64,000 bases of DNA from JAXMHQ01 sp046346665 (lineage in GTDB: Bacteria > Verrucomicrobiota > Verrucomicrobiia > Limisphaerales > JAXMHQ01). This document shows, in pieces, positions 59,601-64,000 of the stretch (position 1 is the first letter of the stretch; every line of letters begins with the position of its first letter). Below the pieces are notes generated by a model. It was not told the DNA's origin and ran no database searches. It worked only from the letters and a program-made list of their open reading frames with translations. The DNA is taken from contig JAXMHQ010000008.1 in assembly GCA_046346665.1 (NCBI GenBank), forward strand, positions 65,355-129,354, in the 5' to 3' direction. Position numbers and translations under genes: made by a program.

Positions 59601-60293
59601 CTTGCCAAATTGGACGCGCTCGGCAACTGGTTGTGGGCTTTTCAGCCAACCGGCCCCGCGTATTTCTACTCCTTGTGCCTCGCCGGAAACCGGGCGGCTT
59701 TTGTGGGAGGCGCCTACAGGCAAGCAGCGACCCTGGGTCAGTTCAGCCTGACCGATTCGAATGCGAACAGCTGGGTCAGCTTGTTGCTGGCGAAGATGGC
59801 GGTATCCGACGCCAGCAATGCACCGGTGATTCTCGAGGAATCGGGAGATCAGACCGTCCTTGCCGGGATGAATGCCGGGTTTCATGTGACCGCCGCATAT
59901 TCATTCCCGCTGCTCTACCAATGGTTTTTCAAGGGCACCAATTTTCTGGCCGGGGCGGGCGGCCCCGACCTGTCGCTCGATTCCGTCACCATGAACCAAG
60001 CCGGGTCCTATCGTGTGACGGTGGCAAACGATTACGACTTCACCTCGAGCGACGACATGACGCTGACAGTCCTGTCGAGTCCGGCAGCCCGACTGCTGGC
60101 GCCGGCCCTGCACGGGGCCAACCAGCTTCAATTCGATGTCGCGGGCGTAACGGGGTGGCAATATGCGGTGGAAGTCTCGACGAACCTGATGGACTGGCAG
60201 CCGCTTTCGACCAACACATCGCCGTTCACGTTCGTGCAAACCAATTCGCCGGATCGTCCGCAGCAGTTCTATCGAGCCGTTTGCCAGCCGTGA
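56628..60293 (+). CDS. Giant secreted Ig-like and beta-propeller protein
   Basis: 1221 residues. A hydrophobic segment near residues 30-45 ends in LLAAC, a possible lipobox, behind an unusually long N-terminal region; the start may be further in. Residues 50-460 form an N-terminal part with no recognised family. Two Ig-like domains follow (about 470-555 and 562-645), then a six- to seven-bladed propeller (655-1050) built of SBBP-like blades, each with a FIAKYD/FVAKCD-x-x-G-x-x-W pattern and a GNIYVTG-type strand. A third Ig-like domain and an FYRAVCQP ending close the chain. It probably lies at the cell surface or is released. The ATG at 56628 has only a weak ribosome site. Confidence 0.78.
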   Translation: MVLSTDQSSGFTALVSPVAHFRLPATRRAVRFLACCWAALLAACSAAGQGCYPVTRYAVFYDGVMEFSTCGTMTITGPVYGNTNIYVGAGSGATLTFQSNVYCAGTISAPPNNGSNWGSPTNFFNGSGTVFKAGYNTNKYPLFPAISPNNPHMILDPPPATERVDSFLGWNRLCNRSQVVLLVSNATVSLRIRRNMPYQLPADDPAPVQLDCSTDPSELSGTLPFLTITHSFIDKREQKTNLVAQLDVGRYALWLSTNDSIAAKFPAGSTNYPTMLYVADNRTPLPGQMAVVRLTNGIAPPVNGGLGFSVATPNPMYVWGDYNCPNPAHRATTNTSATVPCALYSDALTLLSSNWTDTNSFTAYNTNLAAWKSASSDTVNALIVTGIVPSTGTTLTTFSGGVHNLPRLLENWSTRSLWLNTSLVCLYNSTRATNLFINPGAYYQPPLRNFYYDLNYTDTNRPAPPGSLLINPSTFLVVTNQPKDQVVGVGRNATFTVGADGDNGLIRYYWMFNGVFIDPNVSSSTLTITNATAANAGSYSALVVAGPGNLVSIRSAEATLSIAYPPKITVQPMSVTAAIGSRATFEVAASGTNPLYYYWQHGGTVSIGTNSQRRIDPVNSNDYGVYQVIVSNSWGSAASSRANLYPFVPRSALWVRSGSSSNNLNTASSASSVAADGIGNVVAGGHFSTRYLDFNGVVLSNPAPSTSASFIAKYDTNGYAMWAAVAGVPSDPSLRTASDPQGNSWLAGSFAGTCDFGGTVLTSGSPWDLFIAKYDPAGALQWVRQIGPVVDPADHITHSTGFGVDADGNAFVSRAFQGTLNVGGMALTNGAFLVKFDSSGAIAWARDAVVADTLGLGADGSIVAAGSWPGTLAKYDSDGEFLWSRDFPRGEAVALGRDGNIYVTGYGQAGTYDQFTLTNEVSMAPDLFVAKCDPSGTIVWLNQLGGTVEEHGSGIAVDAFDHIYVTGMSATGWPEPSLSFGTNSLRNAYAFLAKLDALGNWLWAFQPTGPAYFYSLCLAGNRAAFVGGAYRQAATLGQFSLTDSNANSWVSLLLAKMAVSDASNAPVILEESGDQTVLAGMNAGFHVTAAYSFPLLYQWFFKGTNFLAGAGGPDLSLDSVTMNQAGSYRVTVANDYDFTSSDDMTLTVLSSPAARLLAPALHGANQLQFDVAGVTGWQYAVEVSTNLMDWQPLSTNTSPFTFVQTNSPDRPQQFYRAVCQP

Positions 60294-60330
60294 GCCGTGG
60301 CCGGAGCGGCAATTCCCCCGCGCAGTGCTC

Positions 60331-60358
60331 GTCATTCGCCATTCGTCATTCGTCATTG
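60331..60358. repeat. Degenerate heptamer array (GTCATTC type)
   Basis: Four 7-nt units in register: GTCATTC, GCCATTC, GTCATTC and GTCATTG. It lies in the 121-bp gap after the giant propeller protein. No inverted partner is seen nearby. Confidence 0.7.
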
Positions 60359-60414
60359 AAACTGCCGATCGTCTCTTGCCTGGATGAGGAACTTCTGAGA
60401 CGTTGCGGTGAAAC

Positions 60415-61215
60415 ATGCCCTCGACGACATTGCCACCCCTGGCGCCGACCGAAATCACGGGGGTGCATTATCACCACTTGCGAACCGCCGATGGCGGCGA
60501 CCTCTACCTGACCCGATTCGGGCTGTCTTTCCGGGAACAACTCCTGCCCCAAAACTGGCTCGAGAACGAATGGTTCGCCGCCCATCGCCAGCGCCTGCGC
60601 GGGACCAGCACCATTTACCGCACCCAAACCCGGGCCGCCGGCGGCCGCGCCCTTGATATCGTCGTCCGCTACAACCGCGTCGGCGAAACCCTGCCCGTCG
60701 ACACCGTCACGCTGGAACAGTTCATTCACGCGGATTTCAACAGCCCGTTCGAGGAGATCTCCGTTCTGAGCCAATTGCGCCGGACGCATTTTGGCCCGGC
60801 CAGGCGCCGCATCCCCACCAAGCGGCCTTTGGCCGTTTTTGCGCCCCCCGACCTGCTCCAACTCTGGCAAACCGGCCGGCTCGAATCCAAAATTGCCCGC
60901 AAACTCGCCCGCTACCCCGAAGCGCAACTCGACATCCGCCGCCAATACATCGTCATCTACGAATGGATCGACGGCCTCGATGCCGTCCAGGCCGCGGACC
61001 GCCTCCAGCTGGCCGGCCATGCCCGCGAACTGTTCCTTGCGGAAACCACCCGCCATGTCACCGCCGAACTCGCCGCAGCCGGGTTCCGCGTCCTGGACAT
61101 GAAACCCGCCCACGTCATCCTCCGCCTCGACCGCCAGAACCAATTGCTCCGGCGCGAGAATGGATCACTGCTTTACGCGCTCGTGGATTACGAGTTGCTG
61201 GAAAAAATTCCCTAA
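60415..61215 (+). CDS. Kinase-like protein of unknown substrate
   Basis: 266 residues with no family I can name firmly. The C-terminal half shows kinase-fold hallmarks: YEWIDGLDA as a hinge-like segment, LDMKPAHVILR resembling a catalytic loop (D-x-KP-x-N/H), and LYALVDYELLEK in the place of a DFG-type metal loop. The N-terminal half has FREQLLPQNWLENEWFAAH and DIVVRYNRVGE, which could hold the nucleotide Lys. It may belong with lipopolysaccharide or small-molecule kinases. The next gene starts 10 bp downstream, so it may be cotranscribed with the sugar-metabolism run. Confidence 0.55.
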   Translation: MPSTTLPPLAPTEITGVHYHHLRTADGGDLYLTRFGLSFREQLLPQNWLENEWFAAHRQRLRGTSTIYRTQTRAAGGRALDIVVRYNRVGETLPVDTVTLEQFIHADFNSPFEEISVLSQLRRTHFGPARRRIPTKRPLAVFAPPDLLQLWQTGRLESKIARKLARYPEAQLDIRRQYIVIYEWIDGLDAVQAADRLQLAGHARELFLAETTRHVTAELAAAGFRVLDMKPAHVILRLDRQNQLLRRENGSLLYALVDYELLEKIP

Positions 61216-61225
61216 CCTTCGGTTC

Positions 61226-62089
61226 ATGACAACAAACCGGAATGGCAGCCAACCGGCCCCCGCCCGACCGATCCAGGATCGTCTCGCGGTTTGCACCTGG
61301 TCCCTGCGACCCGCCAGCCCGGACGATCTGATCCGGCAGCTCCGCACCATCGGGATCTCCCGGGTTCAACTGGATCTCGACCCGTTGCGTGATCGCCCGG
61401 ACACCTGGAGCGAGACGGGCCGTTTGCTTTCCGAAGCCGGCGTGAGCATCGTGTCCGGCATGATGCGCTGTGTCGGCGAGGATTATTCCACGCTGGAATC
61501 CATCCGCCGCACCGGCGGCATCGCGCCGGATTCCACCTGGGAACAGAACCGCAGAAACTTCTTCGCCGGCGCCGACATCGCCTCAGCACTGGGCCTGGGG
61601 CTCGTCACGTTTCACGCCGGATTCCTGCCGCCCGAGACCGATCCGAACCTGGTCCAGCTTTGCGGACGACTCGCGCTGCTCGCCGAGCACTTCGCATCCC
61701 GAAACATTGCGCTCGGACTCGAGACCGGTCAGGAAACCGCGCCGGAACTCGCCTCAATGCTGCGCCGTCTTGGACACCAAAACCTCGGCGTGAATTTCGA
61801 TCCGGCCAACATGATCCTTTATGACAAAGGCGACCCCGTGGATGCCCTGCGCCTGCTCGCGCCCTGGATCCGCCAGGTCCATCTCAAAGACGCCAAACGC
61901 ACCCGCATCCCCGGCACCTGGGGCAAGGAAGTTCCGGTCGGATCCGGCGACGTCGACTGGCCCGCGTTTTTTGAGACATTAACAAGCACCGCGCCCGGCG
62001 CGGATCTCGTCATCGAACGCGAATCCGGCGATCATTGCATCGCGGACATTCGCACCGCGCGCGAGGTCGCCCTGCGATATTCCCACTGA
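61226..62089 (+). CDS. Sugar phosphate isomerase/epimerase-like TIM-barrel protein
   Basis: 287 residues of the AP-endonuclease-2/xylose-isomerase-like superfamily. Visible marks are LAVCTWSLRP at the first strand, VSIVSGMM, VTFHAGFLPP, IALGLETGQET with a metal-ligand Glu, NLGVNFDPANM (Asp) and VHLKDAKR (His), and IERESGDH at the end. These coordinate a divalent metal for isomerising or dehydrating sugars. It is followed after two bases by a Gfo/Idh/MocA gene, a pairing common in inositol and rare-sugar pathways. ATG 61226 was chosen over the in-frame upstream ATG, which lies inside the previous gene. Confidence 0.86.
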   Translation: MTTNRNGSQPAPARPIQDRLAVCTWSLRPASPDDLIRQLRTIGISRVQLDLDPLRDRPDTWSETGRLLSEAGVSIVSGMMRCVGEDYSTLESIRRTGGIAPDSTWEQNRRNFFAGADIASALGLGLVTFHAGFLPPETDPNLVQLCGRLALLAEHFASRNIALGLETGQETAPELASMLRRLGHQNLGVNFDPANMILYDKGDPVDALRLLAPWIRQVHLKDAKRTRIPGTWGKEVPVGSGDVDWPAFFETLTSTAPGADLVIERESGDHCIADIRTAREVALRYSH

Positions 62090-62091
62090 AC

Positions 62092-63105
62092 ATGGCCTCG
62101 CGAACCATCAACGTCGCAGTCGCCGGCCTTGGTTTCATGGGCGCAACCCACCTGCGCGTTTGGCGCCGGCTGCGCAACGCCCGCCTCCTCGCCGTCTGCG
62201 ATCCCTCGCGCGCACCCGTCAACGGCGTGCTCGCGGGCGTCCAGGGAAACCTGGGCAATTCCACCCCGGTTCCCCTTCCCCAAAGCGTGCGCGTCTACCG
62301 CGAGTTTGACGAGCTCGCCGCGGATCCGGAGATTGAGGTGATCGATCTCTGCACGCCGACACTTTTGCATCCCGAACAGGTGCTGGCGGCACTTGAGGCC
62401 GGCAAGCATGTGCTGTGCGAAAAGCCGCTCGCCCGCGATGCCGCCGAGGCTCGCCGGCTCCTGCAGCGGATTCGACGCGCAAAGCCGTTTCTCATGCCCG
62501 CCATGTGCATGCGATTCTGGCCCGGCTGGCGCGAACTCAAACAGATCGTCGACGAACAAACTTACGGCCGGGTGCTCGCCGCCGCCTTCCGGCGCGTGTC
62601 CGCCAAACCCGCCTGGGGCCGCAAAGGCGTCCACGCCGGCGGCGCACTCTACGACCTGCACATCCACGACACCGATTTCGTCAACTTCCTCTTCGGACGT
62701 CCCGATCGGGTGATGTCCACGGGCCTCGCAGATTCGGAGGGCAATATTGATCATGTCGTGACGCAATATGTTCTGCCCGGCGGACCGGTGGTTCACGCCG
62801 AGGGAAGCTGGCTGCAAGCGGGCGATTTCAACATGGCGTTCACCGTGCATTGCGAGCGCGCCACGATCGATTTCGACCTGTCGCGCGGCGCGGCGCCGCT
62901 GCGGATCGCCCGGCCCGGACGGAAGCCCCGATACCCGAAGATCGCCGGGCCGGACGGTTACGAACGCGAAATCCGGTATTTCCTCGATTGCGTCGCCCGC
63001 GGCGAGCGGCCCGCCGCGGTCACCGCGCTTGACGCGCTCACTGCGCTGGAAATTCTCCGGGCCGAGGAAATCTCCGTCCGCACCGGACGCATCGTGTCGC
63101 TTTAA
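62092..63105 (+). CDS. Gfo/Idh/MocA-family NAD(P)-dependent oxidoreductase
   Basis: 337 residues. The N-terminal Rossmann domain has VAVAGLGFMGATH (GxGxxG) and the family's EKPLA motif (HVLCEKPLARDA) with catalytic Lys near residue 110. The C-terminal alpha/beta domain shows GGALYDLHIHDTDFVNFLFG with its conserved Asp and His. Members oxidise or rearrange sugars and inositols. It sits between the isomerase-like gene and an MFS transporter with junctions of 2 bp and 0 bp, so the run is an operon for uptake and oxidation of an unidentified sugar or glycoside. Confidence 0.92.
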   Translation: MASRTINVAVAGLGFMGATHLRVWRRLRNARLLAVCDPSRAPVNGVLAGVQGNLGNSTPVPLPQSVRVYREFDELAADPEIEVIDLCTPTLLHPEQVLAALEAGKHVLCEKPLARDAAEARRLLQRIRRAKPFLMPAMCMRFWPGWRELKQIVDEQTYGRVLAAAFRRVSAKPAWGRKGVHAGGALYDLHIHDTDFVNFLFGRPDRVMSTGLADSEGNIDHVVTQYVLPGGPVVHAEGSWLQAGDFNMAFTVHCERATIDFDLSRGAAPLRIARPGRKPRYPKIAGPDGYEREIRYFLDCVARGERPAAVTALDALTALEILRAEEISVRTGRIVSL

Positions 63106-64000
63106 ATGAATACCCGCGCCAGGCTGTTTGTCATGATGACCCTGGAATATTTCATCTGGGGCGCGTGGCTCCCGCTGATTTTCGGATATCTGCCGAGCCT
63201 CGGCTTTTCGCCGGGGCAACAGGCCTGGATTCTCAACGCGTTCCCCATCGCGGCGATAGTGGGAATGTTCTTCAGCAACCAGTTTTGCGACCGCAATTTT
63301 GCGGCGGAGAAGTTCCTCGCTTTCAGCCACGCCATCGGGGGCCTGGCGATGCTCGGCCTGGCGTTCACGAAATCCTTCTGGCCATTCCTCGGCCTCATGC
63401 TCCTGCATTGCCTGCTCTACGTGCCCACCTTGTCCATCGTGAACTCCATCGCGTTCGCGCACCTCAAGGATCCCCGTCGTGATTTCGGCATCGTCCGCCT
63501 GGGCGGCACCGTGGGCTGGATCCTCGCCGCCTGGCCGTTCACGTTCATCCTCGTGGACTGGGGCAGGGTCCGCGCCTCGCAGTCGCAGGGCATCGTCGAC
63601 TGGCTGGGGACCGTGCTCGGCTCAGGCTTGTCGGGCCCGGAACTCAAGGCGGCCACGGCCTGGACCTACGCCGTCGCAGGCGCGGCCTCGATCGCGCTGG
63701 CGTTGTTCAGCTTCGCGCTGCCCCACACGCCGCCCCGCAAAGGCGGCGCCAACGCCGGCGACCGGCTCGCATGGCTCGAGGCGCTCAAACTGCTCAAGCA
63801 TCCGTTCGTGCTCGTTCTCTGGCTCGTGGCGCTCATCGATTCCTTCGTCCAGAACAGCTATTTCAATTGGACCGGCGGATTCCTCGGGACTCCCGCCGAT
63901 GCCGGCGGCGTGGGAATTCCCGGCAATTGGATCATGCCCGTCATGAGCGTCGGCCAGATTTCCGAAATGCTCGCCATGCTGCTGCTGGGCGCGGCCCTCA
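63106..64000 (+). CDS. MFS transporter of nucleoside/sugar symporter type, 3' end cut by window
   Basis: The frame is open from ATG 63106, directly after the preceding TAA, to the window edge (298 codons). It shows at least eight membrane helices. LEYFIWGAWLPLIFGYL in helix 1 and the RRDFGIVRLGGTVGWILAAW segment resemble the NupG/XapB nucleoside-proton symporter family, whose members in PVC and Bacteroidota often lie beside Gfo/Idh oxidoreductases and carry sugars or glycosides. The substrate is unknown. Confidence 0.85.
   Translation, partial: MNTRARLFVMMTLEYFIWGAWLPLIFGYLPSLGFSPGQQAWILNAFPIAAIVGMFFSNQFCDRNFAAEKFLAFSHAIGGLAMLGLAFTKSFWPFLGLMLLHCLLYVPTLSIVNSIAFAHLKDPRRDFGIVRLGGTVGWILAAWPFTFILVDWGRVRASQSQGIVDWLGTVLGSGLSGPELKAATAWTYAVAGAASIALALFSFALPHTPPRKGGANAGDRLAWLEALKLLKHPFVLVLWLVALIDSFVQNSYFNWTGGFLGTPADAGGVGIPGNWIMPVMSVGQISEMLAMLLLGAAL

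Overview
The window looks like a chromosomal segment from a GC-rich, Gram-negative bacterium of the PVC group, most likely Verrucomicrobiota (a Pedosphaera/Limisphaerales-like lineage). This is an inference. It rests on a fused SecDF, a prepilin-like protein with the H-X9-DG motif, very large secreted proteins built from Ig, PKD and beta-helix modules and ending in an FYR-type C-terminal module, an LpxH-like hydrolase pointing to an outer membrane, and spacers full of short repeats. Few genes have a clear Shine-Dalgarno sequence; exceptions are at 6493, 34268 and 46090.

Layout. 1-6.3 kb: end of a TatD nuclease, a convergent FAD/Fe-S D-2-hydroxyacid dehydrogenase, an FAH-family hydrolase and prolyl-tRNA synthetase. 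6.5-12.4 kb: a 1982-residue secreted beta-helix/PKD repeat protein. 12.6-17.1 kb: a DUF2007 protein, a lipoprotein, an LpxH-like phosphoesterase overlapping a glycosyltransferase, and a GH1 glycosidase. 17.3-18.6 kb: an IS4-family insertion sequence with a twice frameshifted transposase. 18.6-20.9 kb: a hybrid histidine kinase. 21.2-30.1 kb: a rightward run of yajC, secDF, a TerC-like gene, an ExoD-like gene, recJ, a twin-domain ABC ATPase and ispD. 30.5-32.7 kb: a corrinoid protein with a UroD-like methyltransferase, then a cupin behind a perfect FNR-type box. 32.8-39.2 kb: a CusC-CusB-CusA type heavy-metal efflux operon, convergent with an exported superoxide dismutase. 40.4-42.3 kb: a beta-helix protein and tRNA-Leu(UAA).

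42.4-56.5 kb is a fructan/sucrose utilisation locus. The leftward genes are an autotransporter-like surface protein, the prepilin-like protein, an MFS sugar porter, fructokinase and two GH32 fructosidases. They face a GntR/LacI-type regulator and a DUF4432 gene, with a palindromic operator candidate between. The likely flow is extracellular fructan cleavage, fructose uptake, then phosphorylation. 56.6-60.3 kb: another giant secreted protein. 60.4-64 kb: a kinase-like protein followed by a sugar isomerase-like, Gfo/Idh/MocA and MFS run that leaves the window.

The most unusual feature is the spacers. They carry several unrelated short repeat families: a 24-28 nt palindrome, a composite CGCGTCAATT/ATCCGTGG unit, a 23-nt near-palindrome that has entered the cusB reading frame, and, most strikingly, degenerate 7- or 8-nt tandem arrays, several in inverted pairs. 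Each array has its own motif, and several supply the last codons or stop codon of the adjacent gene.
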